A stretch of 46,738 nt of DNA from positions 1-46,738 of the forward strand of contig JBBIGV010000023.1 in the NCBI GenBank assembly GCA_037447335.1, in the 5' to 3' direction. Source of the DNA: JBBIGV01 sp037447335 (lineage in GTDB: Bacteria; Bacteroidota; Ignavibacteria; Ignavibacteriales; Ignavibacteriaceae). Both the position numbers and the translations under genes were made by a program. A model generated the notes under the pieces. It was given only the letters and a program-made list of their open reading frames with translations. It did not search any database and was not told the origin of the DNA. Shown here one piece after another: positions 33,891-43,519 of the stretch. Every line of letters starts with the position of its first letter. Position 1 is the stretch's first letter.

Positions 33891-34553
33891 ATGCGCAATA
33901 ATTTATCTATCTCTTTCCTGATCTTTGCTTTTATGTTCTTTATCAGCTGCGGACAGTCCGAAGAGGAAAAAGTTCAAAGTGAAGCTGAAAAGATTAAGGA
34001 AAGCATGAGCGAAATGGAAAAGGAAGCTCAGAACAGGCAAAAATCTTTTGAACAAATGGGTGAAGCTTTAACAGAGGGTAAAAAAGTTGAAACTATTGAT
34101 TTCCGTGAACTGCGGAATCTCCTTCCTGAAAGTCTTTCCGGAATGAAAAGAACAAACGCAACCGGAGAAAAAACCACATCATTTGGTTTAAGCATTTCGC
34201 ATGCACGCGGAGACTATTCTGATGAAGAAGGCACAAAATCAATTGATATTGATATTACAGATATGGGCAACATGGCTGGCTTTGCCGGTATGGCAATGTA
34301 TGCATGGGCATTTGGTGAATTCGACAGGGAAACTGATTCCGGTTATGAAAAAACCACCACTTTCAAAGGCAACCGTGCATTTGAAAAATTTGATACTGTA
34401 AACAACAGTGGTACCCTCTCCGTAATTGTAGGGAAAAGATTTATTGTTCAGGTCGAAGGATACAACGTTTCTATGGCTGAGATCAAGGATGCTGCAGGCT
34501 CGGTTGATATGTCCAAACTTGATAGCTGGAAAGACTACGGGATAGAAAAGTGA
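33891..34553 (+). CDS. Lipoprotein of unknown function
   Basis: 220 residues. Signal peptide with lipobox FISC (Cys20), then a charged coiled-coil stretch (EEEKVQSEAEKIKESMSEMEKEAQ) and a globular domain starting TIDFRELRNLLPESLSGMKR. The second half (SIDIDITDMG, TTTFKGNRAFEKFD, IVGKRFIVQVEG) looks like a beta-rich domain. I do not recognise a characterised family. It may form a unit with the Yip1 gene 68 bases downstream. Confidence 0.8.
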   Translation: MRNNLSISFLIFAFMFFISCGQSEEEKVQSEAEKIKESMSEMEKEAQNRQKSFEQMGEALTEGKKVETIDFRELRNLLPESLSGMKRTNATGEKTTSFGLSISHARGDYSDEEGTKSIDIDITDMGNMAGFAGMAMYAWAFGEFDRETDSGYEKTTTFKGNRAFEKFDTVNNSGTLSVIVGKRFIVQVEGYNVSMAEIKDAAGSVDMSKLDSWKDYGIEK

Positions 34554-34621
34554 TCTGCTATATCATTAAAATTAACTTAACCTTAATTAATTTATATTCA
34601 TTCAATTAATCAGGAGTTAGT

Positions 34622-35218
34622 ATGAATCTTGTTGAACGGGTAAAAAATATTTTAATTACTCCCAAAACCGAGTGGGAAGTAATTAAAGCGGAAAACCTGA
34701 CCATCAATCAGATGTTTATGCAGTACGCGGTAATACTAGCCGCAATTCCTGCAGTAGCCGACTTTATCGGAAAATGTTTCGTCGGAATTACTATTCCATT
34801 GATCGGAGTAACATACCGGATTCCGATTGGAACAGGAATAGGATACATGATTTCTATGTATGTACTCAGTCTTGCAGGTATTTATGTTGTAGCGCTCATA
34901 ATGGATGCACTCGCACCATCTTTCGGCTCTACAAAAAATATGGTTGCATCTATGAAAGTAACAGTGTTCTCGTACACAGCAGCCTGGATTGCCGGCATAT
35001 TTAACATACTGCCATTTTTAGGAATATTAAGCATACTTGGATTGTATTCACTAGCTCTTCTTTACATGGGAATGAAAACTGTAAAAGAAGTTCCGCCGGA
35101 TAAGATGGTAGGATACTTTCTGATATTGATAATAGCGATCATAATAGTTTACTTTGTAATCAGTGCAATAGTAGGAGGAATATTCCTCAGTGGCTATATG
35201 CTAGATTATATGAGGTAG
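34622..35218 (+). CDS. Yip1-domain membrane protein
   Basis: 198 residues with five predicted membrane helices. The start MNLVERVKNILITPKTEWEVIKAE is the typical bacterial Yip1-domain opening, and the hydrophobic core fits that family. Function in bacteria is unknown. GGAGT precedes the start, and a clear terminator follows at 35235-35264. Confidence 0.85.
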   Translation: MNLVERVKNILITPKTEWEVIKAENLTINQMFMQYAVILAAIPAVADFIGKCFVGITIPLIGVTYRIPIGTGIGYMISMYVLSLAGIYVVALIMDALAPSFGSTKNMVASMKVTVFSYTAAWIAGIFNILPFLGILSILGLYSLALLYMGMKTVKEVPPDKMVGYFLILIIAIIIVYFVISAIVGGIFLSGYMLDYMR

Positions 35219-35234
35219 AGTTTAAACAATAAAC

Positions 35235-35266
35235 GCCGCCGGAAAAAATTCTGGCGGCTTTTTTAT
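35235..35266 (+). terminator. Rho-independent terminator
   Basis: Stem GCCGCCGG (35235-35242) with CTGGCGGC (35251-35258), one G-T pair, 8-base loop, then a run of six T. Ends the lipoprotein/Yip1 unit. Confidence 0.85.
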
Positions 35267-35382
35267 ATTAATTTATCCGGGTTACTGATCTTTTTCTTTC
35301 CTGAATTTGCTTTTCCGGTAAATATTTCTATTTATATCTAAACCATTTACCCCATTATAGAATTTTATTCGAAGGACTATCA

Positions 35383-36867
35383 ATGAAAAAAATAAATCTT
35401 AAAACATTTGAGAAAAAGATAATTGTAAGGCAAATAATGCAGGATGATTACGAACAGGTTATCGGACTGCAAAAACTGTGTTTTCCCGGAATGAAGCCTT
35501 GATCAATAGAACAATTTGAAAGTCAGTTAAAACATTTTCCTGAAGGACAAATATGCGTTGAATATCAAGAGAAGGCAATTGCGTCCTCAGCAAGCCTTAT
35601 AGTCAATTTTGATATTTATGATAACGATCATTCCTGGTATGAAATCAGCAAACGGGGTTTCATTTCAAACCATAACCCGGAAGGAGATACACTATACGGA
35701 ATAGAGATAATGGTTCATCCCAAATTCCGGGGAATGCGGCTTGCCCGAAGGCTGTATTATGCAAGAAAGCAGCTTGTTCGTGAAAAAAATTTAATGCGCA
35801 TTGTAATCGGAGGGAGGATACCTAACTATGAAAAATATCAATCTCAACTTACACCGGAAGAATATGTTGAGAGAGTAATGAACAGAGGCATTTATGATTT
35901 GGTATTAACAGCCCAGGTTGCAAATGGTTTTGTCCTCAAAAGAATTCTCCCCGAATATCTGGGCGCCGATAAAGAATCAGGTGGTTGCGCAACATTGCTT
36001 GAGTGGACAAACGTTCTTTATTCACCGAGACCCAAAAGGAGCTATAACGTTTCTCGTCCTGTAAGAATTTGTGCAGTGCAATATGGAATGAGAAAAATTG
36101 CAAACTTTGAAGAGTTTGCTCACCAAGTAGAATATTTTGTAGATGTTGCAGGCGGGTACAGATGTGACTTCATTTTATTTCCGGAATTGTTTACCACACA
36201 GCTTTTGTCATTTATGGAAAGTATGCAGCCGGGACCAGCGGCGCGTGAATTGGCAAAATTTACACCCGATTACATCGAATTATTCTCCGGGCTGGCTGTT
36301 AAATACAATACAAATATTATTGGCGGATCACATTTTGTTGTTGAAGATGATCATCTCTACAACGTCTCGTTTCTCTTTAAAAGAAACGGAGAGATTAGAA
36401 GACAATATGAAATTCATATTACACCTAACGAAAGATTTTGGTGGGGAGTTGAACCAGGCAGTTCTATCGAAGTATTTGAAACTGATGTAGGAAAGATATC
36501 CATCCAGATTTGTTACAATATCGAATTCCCCGAACTAAGCAGGCTCGCAGTTGAACGAGGCGCAGAGATAGTATTTGTTTCATTCAATACTGACGAACGA
36601 AAAGGATACCTTAGAGTACGCTACTGTGCGCAGGCAAGATGTATTGAAAATCAACTTTTCGTTGTAATTGCTGGAACGGCAGGTAATTTACCGCAGGTTG
36701 AAAATATGGATATCCAGTACGCCCAATCCGGAATACTAACCCCATTAGATTTTGTTTTTGCGCGCGATGGTGTTGCTGCTGAATGTAATCCGAACGTCGA
36801 AACAGTTGTTATTCATGATGTCGACATTGAAGTATTAACGTCACAGGAAAAAGGGCACCACCCTTAA
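35383..36867 (+). pseudogene. GNAT-nitrilase fusion gene interrupted by an in-frame TGA
   Basis: Read from ATG 35383, the frame is open to 36867 (495 codons) except for TGA at 35500-35502 (codon 40), inside LCFPGMKP-stop-SIEQFESQL. Relatives such as YhcX have Trp (TGG) here, so this is a one-base nonsense change, or a sequencing error. The rest encodes an N-acetyltransferase domain (GIEIMVHPKFRGMRLARRLYYAR) and a carbon-nitrogen hydrolase domain with Glu in LFPELF and Cys in QICYNIEFPE. The usual catalytic lysine (K-x-H) appears to be Glu343 (YEIHITPNE), a second sign of decay. A shorter product from ATG 35710 (385 residues) would lack half of the acetyltransferase domain. Confidence 0.8.
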
Positions 36868-36938
36868 TCTTGAAGACAGAAGATTAGATCTTTACGAGGT
36901 TGTTGAAAAACAAGTAATAAAATGTTAATCCCTCGATA

Positions 36939-37946
36939 CTAAAAAGCAAGCTGCGCGTTAAACAGAAATCTGTTGTATTTAATTTCTGAGTTATCTGTAT
37001 CAACAATATAGTTTGCCTGGAATTTAACTACTTCCGTAGGCCAATAATTAAAGCCGATCACTATAAGCTTGCTTTCATTGCCGCCGTGCATTTTTAAGTA
37101 ATCATATCTTGCCAGCGCCTGAATCTCAGATGTTATCATATAACCGGAGGTAATGTGGTAACCTGAATGTTTAAGCTCAACAGCATTCAATACATCGGCA
37201 GTTTGATGAATATATTCGGAACTCAGCATGAATTCTTTGTATGTAAATCTGAAATCACCACCGAAATAGGTTCTGTCAATTGCATTTGTTGTGTCAGTAC
37301 TGGTAATTATCTGCGGTTCCTTATTAAATGCTGCATTAGCTGAAACTATAAGTGAAAAATCTTTTGGAAGCTTCGGCTGTGCAATAAGTTTCCCGAAATA
37401 CATAAAATGCTTATTGTTATTACGCTGAAATGTGCCTGTCCCGTTAAATATCCCTCCAATAACAGAAAAGGATTTATCCATAAAATCTGCTCTTGTCTGA
37501 ATACCGATGTGTCGTTTAGGTGAGAGAACATCTACAACCTGTGAGCGGTTAACAAAATCAACTGCGGATTCGGAAATTAAATACTCAGTGCTGAAGGGTG
37601 ATTTGTACTGACCGATATCAATTCTCACTGATGGTGTTGGTTTGTAAAACATAAATGCATCGAGAATAGGGCGGGTATTAATAAAGTTTGTTTGCATTCT
37701 GTATCCAAACCCCTCATCAAACTCACCGCCTAAGGTTAAGCGAATATTGGTAAATTCAAACCCATTGAATTTACCATCCATCCTTTCCGGCTGGTACTCA
37801 AATAAGGTTTGAAACAGGACTCCTACATTAAAATATTTTTTCTTGAATGATTTTTTGAATTCCTCATAAAGAGAGGCATCCTGAGCTGTAAGCATGGAGC
37901 TGGCCAGGAATAAAATTACCGGCAAATAGTATGATTTTAATTTCAA
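36939..37946 (-). CDS. Outer-membrane porin-like beta-barrel (phosphate-selective porin O/P type)
   Basis: 335 residues with a signal peptide (about 1-21). The body alternates polar and hydrophobic residues as in beta-barrels: FNGFEFTNIRLTLGGEFDEGFGY, IDIGQYKSPFSTEYLIS, RHIGIQTRADFMDKS. It ends in Phe (FNAQLAF), the usual outer-membrane insertion signal. The DIGQYKSPF segment is characteristic of the OprO/OprP group. The transported ligand cannot be deduced. Single gene on the minus strand. Confidence 0.85.
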   Translation of the reverse strand: MKLKSYYLPVILFLASSMLTAQDASLYEEFKKSFKKKYFNVGVLFQTLFEYQPERMDGKFNGFEFTNIRLTLGGEFDEGFGYRMQTNFINTRPILDAFMFYKPTPSVRIDIGQYKSPFSTEYLISESAVDFVNRSQVVDVLSPKRHIGIQTRADFMDKSFSVIGGIFNGTGTFQRNNNKHFMYFGKLIAQPKLPKDFSLIVSANAAFNKEPQIITSTDTTNAIDRTYFGGDFRFTYKEFMLSSEYIHQTADVLNAVELKHSGYHITSGYMITSEIQALARYDYLKMHGGNESKLIVIGFNYWPTEVVKFQANYIVDTDNSEIKYNRFLFNAQLAF

Positions 37947-38163
37947 AGTATCCTCTGTAAAAATTTGTAAAAAAGTCTTCGGAAATATATCAATATTGAG
38001 ATTAATCCGAAGGCATTTTTCAGAAAAACTTTTAGTTATATGTGAGAATTATTTGAAATAAATGCTGAATCAAAAATAAAATTGAATATCTGTGTATATC
38101 AAACAGTTGATTCAATTCCAAATTCACATTATTTTTAATTAAATTTGAAAAACTATTTTCTTT

Positions 38164-41100
38164 ATGAAGAACAATTATCTCAAAGGGGAAAAACTACCCG
38201 CAATAAACGATATTGCAGAAATCATAAGCAGGGCTTATCATCCTGTTATCATAGGAAGACTTAGCCGCATTTCAGAACTGGGAGCCGCACTTAAGAAAAG
38301 AACCGAAACCCTTCTTAAAGATTTAGAAACTTTAAATCCTAATAACGATCCGGCTCTGTTAACAAAACAAGCCAGATCACATCATCAAAAAGTAATTGAC
38401 CTGCTTAATGAATACTTCTTTACTAAAGAGAGAATAAATTTTAATGATGAATTTAAAAATGCGCTGCTTGAACTTGAAAAATTAGCTGAAGATTTTGAGG
38501 ATGTAAGTAGAAGGAAACAGGACAGAAACAGATTTACAATTCTTGAGGCTGATAATTTCCGCATCAGAAACTTCAAACGGGTCAAAAAAATATTATATGA
38601 CATTTCACAATTCCCTGTTGTATTTGTAAATGCGATCAGAGGATTATTAAGAAAAGAAAAGAAACCGCTGCAGGATTGGCATCATTCGGTTCTGCTAAAA
38701 AATTTAATCCTGTTTTATTTCAGGGATGAGCTGTTCATTTCTCTGCTGAGTCTGTTCCAACAAGCAGAAAAAAAATGCTGTGATCTTCTGAACAGTTTTT
38801 GGAAGTTGGAAGAAAAAGTTCAGCACTATTTTGAAAAAAAAGAAACAGAGAGGCTGATCAATGCACTCCGGACAGATATAAATGAGTTCGATAAATTTAT
38901 TAATGAAATTGAGCAGGTTCAGGGCGAACTTTATGAAGCGGAAATGAAAATACTGCCCGGTTTGTATGAAAGATTTATTGATGCTTATGAAAAAGCCGGC
39001 ACAATCGAGCTTCCTTTGGTCAAGCTTTCACGAAAAAAATTAAGCTCAAAAGAAAAATCCGGAAAGGGCTTGTATGAACGATCTTTGTCCGGCTGGAACA
39101 ACACCAAATTTGTTTTACTTGAGGACTGGAGATTAAATAAAGAACTATATTCTGCATATGCAGGCATTACAGAAGAATTTATTAATCTTGCCGGTGAGTG
39201 TGAAAATAAAATAAACACTGAAATCCTTCCGACAATAGATGTGATCAGCAGCCTTATCAAACAGCTTGAAAATAAAATCGAAACCGGTAATGACAATAAA
39301 CTTGTAATGCTTCTTCAGGAAAAAGAATCTTTTCATAACTCACTTGCAGGCAGCCTTATACCAGCAGAATCGGACTCAATAAATGAAAATAATTTAGCTG
39401 ATCTTACTGATAAGTTTGAAAATCGTTTAAAAGAAATTTTCAGCAATGTTTCGAAAAAAAGAGCGCTTATAAAATCTGAAGATTATTCACGCGAGGTAAG
39501 AGACTCTGAAATAAATTATTTCTCTCCGAACGAACTGATATCATTCGATATTTTACCGCAGTTTTTAAATACTATAAAAAATATCAAAAGCAGACTTATA
39601 ATGGAAATGGATTCTGTTCAGCAGGAACTAATTACGATTGATCAGATTGCTGACTTTGGACTAGAATCAGCCATTGCTGCTTCGGGGCGGGAAACTGATG
39701 ATGGAGAATTGGTCAGAACTATTGCATTGCAGAGTTTGCACCGGGCGTCGGCAAGAACAGATGAAATAAAAAGTAAATTCGATAATATTATTAACCTTAT
39801 AAGATCAGACTTAAAAGTTGCCGTTGATGATGTCAACACAAAGCTTGCCGGGCTAACTGATAATGAAACATTGTTCAGCATAAAACTTAGAATTGCAAAA
39901 GCAGTTGCAATACAGCGCACCAAAAAAGTAAAAGCGGACATCTGGAAAGGTTTAAAGAATCTTTTACCTGCAGCAGCAGGTATTTTCAAAGTATTTGGAC
40001 AGAAGCTTGTTCAGTTTTATCAGATCATAAAAAGTCGTTTCGGACTTGAAACCAGGCAAATAAAAATTACCGCTGAGCTTTCAGATTTTCTTGCTGAAAC
40101 ACAAAAAGCCATCGAAAAACTACCTTTTGTTTGCCAGCGCCTTTTTCACATAAAACCTTTAACCTCCGAAAGATTTTTTGAATGCAGAGAATTTGAAATG
40201 AGGGAAATAGAGGCTGCGTTCAATAACTGGCAGGCAGGCAGGTTTGCCCCGGTTGCAGTTGTGAGTGAGAAAGGCAATGGCACAACATCGCTTATAAATT
40301 TATTCTTTTTGAGGAACAACTTCAGGCTGAAGAAAATTCATGTTGAAACTCCGGATCTTGTTTTTTCCGAAGACGGCTGCTTCAGAATATTTCAGAACAT
40401 GTTTCCCGGTAATAAATTTTCATCCCAGGCTGAAGTAATTTCCTACCTGAACAATGTTGATGAAAAAATGATTATCGTTCTGGAAAATCTTCAGCATCTC
40501 TATCTAAGGAAGGTCAGTGGTTTCATTTGTCTTAATATGCTCGCCGAACTGATATCTTTAACAAACACCAAAATATTCTGGGTCACTTCATCAACACTTT
40601 ATTCATGGGAATACCTCAGGAAGACAATAAGAATAGACGATTACTTTGGATATGTTATCAGGCTTCTGCTACTTACAGATGATAAGATCATAGATGTAAT
40701 TCTTAAGCGTCATAATGTAAGCGGGTATAATATTAAATTTGAGCCATCGAAGAGTGATGTGAACAATAAAGCTTATAAAAAATTAAACGAGAAGGAAAAA
40801 CAGGAATATCTTAAAAAGAATTACTTCTCAAAGCTTAACAAATTTGCAAAGAGCAATCTGAGCCTGGCACTTCTTTACTGGCTAAGATCTACTCAAGCAG
40901 TAAGCAATAACACAATTGTAATAAAAACAGTGGTGGTTTTTGATTTTTCTTTTCTTGGCGGACTCGCATCTGAAAAGATATTTTTACTCTCGGCGCTTTT
41001 ATTGCACGACGGTCTTTCTGTCATTGCTATTTCATTAATATTCAATCAAACTGAAGAAAAAACACGCTTATCGCTTATTTCTATGATTGATGATGGACTC

Positions 41101-41190
41101 GTAATTCAGAAAAACAATCTGTACCTGATTAATCCTTTGTTATACCGTCATACGGTATCAATGCTGCAGTCAAAAAATATAATACATTAA
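38164..41190 (+). CDS. Large coiled-coil protein with degenerate AAA/STAND-like NTPase domain
   Basis: 1008 residues; no signal peptide and no clear membrane helix. Residues 1-640 are helical with long heptad-rich stretches. Residues about 675-810 look like a P-loop domain: APVAVVSEKGNGTTSL (Walker A region, G704-S709), Walker B MIIVLENL (769-776, Glu774) and a sensor-1-like strand KIFWVTSS. The invariant lysine of GKT/S is Thr707, so nucleotide binding may be altered. The last ~80 residues resemble a winged helix (KIFLLSALLLHDGLSVIAI). I know no matching family. It lies 4 bases before an MscS channel gene and in the same run as sbtA/sbtB. Confidence 0.7.
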   Translation: MKNNYLKGEKLPAINDIAEIISRAYHPVIIGRLSRISELGAALKKRTETLLKDLETLNPNNDPALLTKQARSHHQKVIDLLNEYFFTKERINFNDEFKNALLELEKLAEDFEDVSRRKQDRNRFTILEADNFRIRNFKRVKKILYDISQFPVVFVNAIRGLLRKEKKPLQDWHHSVLLKNLILFYFRDELFISLLSLFQQAEKKCCDLLNSFWKLEEKVQHYFEKKETERLINALRTDINEFDKFINEIEQVQGELYEAEMKILPGLYERFIDAYEKAGTIELPLVKLSRKKLSSKEKSGKGLYERSLSGWNNTKFVLLEDWRLNKELYSAYAGITEEFINLAGECENKINTEILPTIDVISSLIKQLENKIETGNDNKLVMLLQEKESFHNSLAGSLIPAESDSINENNLADLTDKFENRLKEIFSNVSKKRALIKSEDYSREVRDSEINYFSPNELISFDILPQFLNTIKNIKSRLIMEMDSVQQELITIDQIADFGLESAIAASGRETDDGELVRTIALQSLHRASARTDEIKSKFDNIINLIRSDLKVAVDDVNTKLAGLTDNETLFSIKLRIAKAVAIQRTKKVKADIWKGLKNLLPAAAGIFKVFGQKLVQFYQIIKSRFGLETRQIKITAELSDFLAETQKAIEKLPFVCQRLFHIKPLTSERFFECREFEMREIEAAFNNWQAGRFAPVAVVSEKGNGTTSLINLFFLRNNFRLKKIHVETPDLVFSEDGCFRIFQNMFPGNKFSSQAEVISYLNNVDEKMIIVLENLQHLYLRKVSGFICLNMLAELISLTNTKIFWVTSSTLYSWEYLRKTIRIDDYFGYVIRLLLLTDDKIIDVILKRHNVSGYNIKFEPSKSDVNNKAYKKLNEKEKQEYLKKNYFSKLNKFAKSNLSLALLYWLRSTQAVSNNTIVIKTVVVFDFSFLGGLASEKIFLLSALLLHDGLSVIAISLIFNQTEEKTRLSLISMIDDGLVIQKNNLYLINPLLYRHTVSMLQSKNIIH

Positions 41191-41194
41191 TGTC

Positions 41195-42169
41195 ATGAAA
41201 TTTTTATTTACAAGATCAATTATAATTCTGATTCTGCTGAGCATCTTAACCACAAACATATTAAGTTTTAAATCAGATAGTGTTGTTGTTTCCGATACAA
41301 CCCAACTAGCACAAGTTAAAGAACAGGTAAAAGATTCTGAACAAAACTCTGATGACAAGACTGGTCCGATCCGCGATCTTAATCCTCCATCAATCGGGGA
41401 TATAATTTCACCAGGAAAAGTTTTATGGGCAATATTATTTCTGATCATAAGTTTTTACCTGATCAAGCTCATCACAAAAATTCTTGAAATATTTGCAGAA
41501 CGAAGCGCTGGTTACAGGATAAGAATAAAAAGTATTATTCCGGTAATAAGAATTTTTGGATGGGTGCTGATTCTCTACATTATTATTGCTGGAATTTTCA
41601 AACCGCCGGTTTCAACTTTACTTGCAGTTACTGCATCTATAGGTATTGCAGTTGGTTTTGCTTCACAGGATATTCTTAAAAATATTTTCGGGGGAATTAT
41701 GATCTTATTTGACAGACCATTCCAGGTAGGTGATAAAATCGAAATCGGGAAACACTACGGCGAAGTTGTTAAGATCGGGTTACGTTCTACAAGAATCGTT
41801 ACGCCTGATGACTCGCTTGTATCAATACCCAATGGTGAGATAATGAACCAATCAGTATCGAACTCAAACGCAGGAGAACCAAACTGCCAGGTAGTTGCGG
41901 AAATTTACCTGCCAATTACAATTGATACTGATAAAGTAAGAAAGATTGCGATTGAAGCAGCACAGGTTTCCCAATATATTTATCTGAATAAACCTATAGT
42001 AGTATTGTTCTTTAATGAGATAAAACAGCTCCGTTCATTCTTAAAGATGCGTCTTAAAGCCTATGTGTTCGACATCCGGTACGAATTTAATTTTAAGAGT
42101 GATATGACGGAAATAGTTACGCGGGAACTTATCAGACAAAAAGTGCTGAACCCGGCAAATATTCAATAA
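41195..42169 (+). CDS. MscS-family mechanosensitive channel
   Basis: 324 residues. Probable signal peptide or first helix (1-24), membrane helices near 72-90 and 112-130, then the pore-lining TM3 and beta domain: LLAVTASIGIAVGFASQDILKN, FGGIMILFDRPFQVGD, VVKIGLRSTRIVTPDDSLVSIPNG. This is the core MscS motif set. It opens under membrane tension to release solutes. Cotranscribed with the large NTPase-like gene upstream (4-base gap) and the bicarbonate transporter downstream (17-base gap). Confidence 0.92.
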   Translation: MKFLFTRSIIILILLSILTTNILSFKSDSVVVSDTTQLAQVKEQVKDSEQNSDDKTGPIRDLNPPSIGDIISPGKVLWAILFLIISFYLIKLITKILEIFAERSAGYRIRIKSIIPVIRIFGWVLILYIIIAGIFKPPVSTLLAVTASIGIAVGFASQDILKNIFGGIMILFDRPFQVGDKIEIGKHYGEVVKIGLRSTRIVTPDDSLVSIPNGEIMNQSVSNSNAGEPNCQVVAEIYLPITIDTDKVRKIAIEAAQVSQYIYLNKPIVVLFFNEIKQLRSFLKMRLKAYVFDIRYEFNFKSDMTEIVTRELIRQKVLNPANIQ

Positions 42170-42186
42170 AACCAGTTGATAAAACT

Positions 42187-43170
42187 ATGCAAGAGCTTTT
42201 AATAAATTCCCTTTCGAACCTGTCATCACCAATGATCCTGTTTTTCATATTGGGATTCATTGCTACAATGCTGAAATCCGATCTTGAAATACCCGAAGCA
42301 ATAGCAAAAGGACTGGCTATTTATTTCATAATGGCAATTGGATTTAAAGGCGGCGCTGAAATTGCTAAAAGCGGATTGACCAATGTCGTGATTACATCGG
42401 CAATAATAGCAATATTACTCGGCAGTATAATACCGGTTATATCATACTTTGTTCTTAACAAGATTGGTAAAATAGATGCAATAAATTCCTGTGCAATTGC
42501 CGCACATTACGGCTCGATAAGTGTTGTTACTTTTGTAACGGCGATTTCTTTTTTAGGCTCAATTGAAGTTCCGTACAGCGGTTTTATGGTTGGAATGATG
42601 GCGATAATGGAATCACCGGCAATTTTCATCTCTATCCTCATGCTGCGTATTGTTAAAAGAAAAGAAAATGTCGAATCAAGACTTCATTATAAGGAACTTA
42701 TAAAAGGATCATTGTTCAATGCAAGTATCGTATTATTATTTGGCAGCATGCTGATTGGATACTACAGCGGCAGTGAAGGGATGGAGATTGTTTCCCCGTT
42801 TTTTGTTACGCCATTTAATGGAATACTTACTCTGTTCCTGCTCGAAATGGGAATGCTTGCAGGTAAAAGGATTGGCGAGTTCAAAGCAGTAGGCATTTTC
42901 CTTTTCTTCTTTGGTATATCGATGCCGGTAATAAACGGTGTAATTGCTGCTGTTCTTTCTTTTATTATAGGTCTTGATATCGGTGACCGGTTATTGTTTA
43001 CTGTATTAAGTGCAAGCGCTTCTTATATTGTAGCTCCTGCTGCCATAAGACTGGAAATGCCGCAAGCAAATCCTTCGTATTACATTACTATGTCTTTGGC
43101 TATTACGTTTCCGTTCAATATTATTTTCGGTATACCGGTTTATTATTCACTTTGTAACCTGATACAATAA
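42187..43170 (+). CDS. sbtA: SbtA-type sodium-dependent bicarbonate transporter
   Basis: 327 residues, about ten membrane helices. LSSPMILFFILGFIATMLKSDLEIPEAIAKGLAIYF (seen as separate motifs), GFKGGAEIAKSG and the mirror-like second half LFLLEMGMLAGKRIGEF are typical of the SBT (former DUF897) family, an inverted-repeat transporter for bicarbonate/Na+. The next gene encodes a PII-like protein, the usual SbtB regulator, which supports the assignment. Bicarbonate is the likely substrate for anaplerotic or autotrophic carbon fixation; not proven here. Confidence 0.88.
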   Translation: MQELLINSLSNLSSPMILFFILGFIATMLKSDLEIPEAIAKGLAIYFIMAIGFKGGAEIAKSGLTNVVITSAIIAILLGSIIPVISYFVLNKIGKIDAINSCAIAAHYGSISVVTFVTAISFLGSIEVPYSGFMVGMMAIMESPAIFISILMLRIVKRKENVESRLHYKELIKGSLFNASIVLLFGSMLIGYYSGSEGMEIVSPFFVTPFNGILTLFLLEMGMLAGKRIGEFKAVGIFLFFFGISMPVINGVIAAVLSFIIGLDIGDRLLFTVLSASASYIVAPAAIRLEMPQANPSYYITMSLAITFPFNIIFGIPVYYSLCNLIQ

Positions 43171-43181
43171 GGAAGGTAAAA

Positions 43182-43463
43182 TTGAAAAAACTTGAAATCA
43201 TAATCGAAACAATCGGGTTGAATTCAGTTATAAGAATTCTTGAAAAGCAAAACATATCCGGGTATTCTATAATTGAAAGAGTGCTGGGTAAAGGCAGCAG
43301 CGGATTAAGACAGGGTGGCGAACTTTCAAACGTGATGAAAAATGTACTTGTAATTATAGTTGATGAACCGGATAAAATAAACCTTGTTGTTAAAGAAGTA
43401 AAGCAGTTGTTAAAAGATTTTTCGGGGGTAATGTTTATATCTGACGTTGAAGTGGAGAATTGA
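43182..43463 (+). CDS. sbtB: PII-like regulator (SbtB-like)
   Basis: 93 residues; start is TTG (43182-43184) with AAGGAAGG ahead. The ferredoxin-like PII fold is visible in KKLEIIIETIGLNSVIRILEKQNISGYSI, ERVLGKGSSGLRQGG (T-loop region) and NVLVIIVDEPDKINLVVKEVKQLL. In cyanobacteria SbtB binds adenyl nucleotides and controls SbtA. It lies 11 bases after sbtA, which makes this function likely. Confidence 0.87.
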   Translation: MKKLEIIIETIGLNSVIRILEKQNISGYSIIERVLGKGSSGLRQGGELSNVMKNVLVIIVDEPDKINLVVKEVKQLLKDFSGVMFISDVEVEN

Positions 43464-43519
43464 TCATTATAATTTTTTTGTAAAAAGAGTAGCAAGTAAT
43501 TCTAAGGCTGACCTCGCTG

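Noticed and set aside
35500..35502. In-frame TGA as selenocysteine or reassigned Trp codon
   Set aside because: No selenocysteine insertion hairpin is evident, the family has Trp and not Cys here, and TGA ends other genes in the window.
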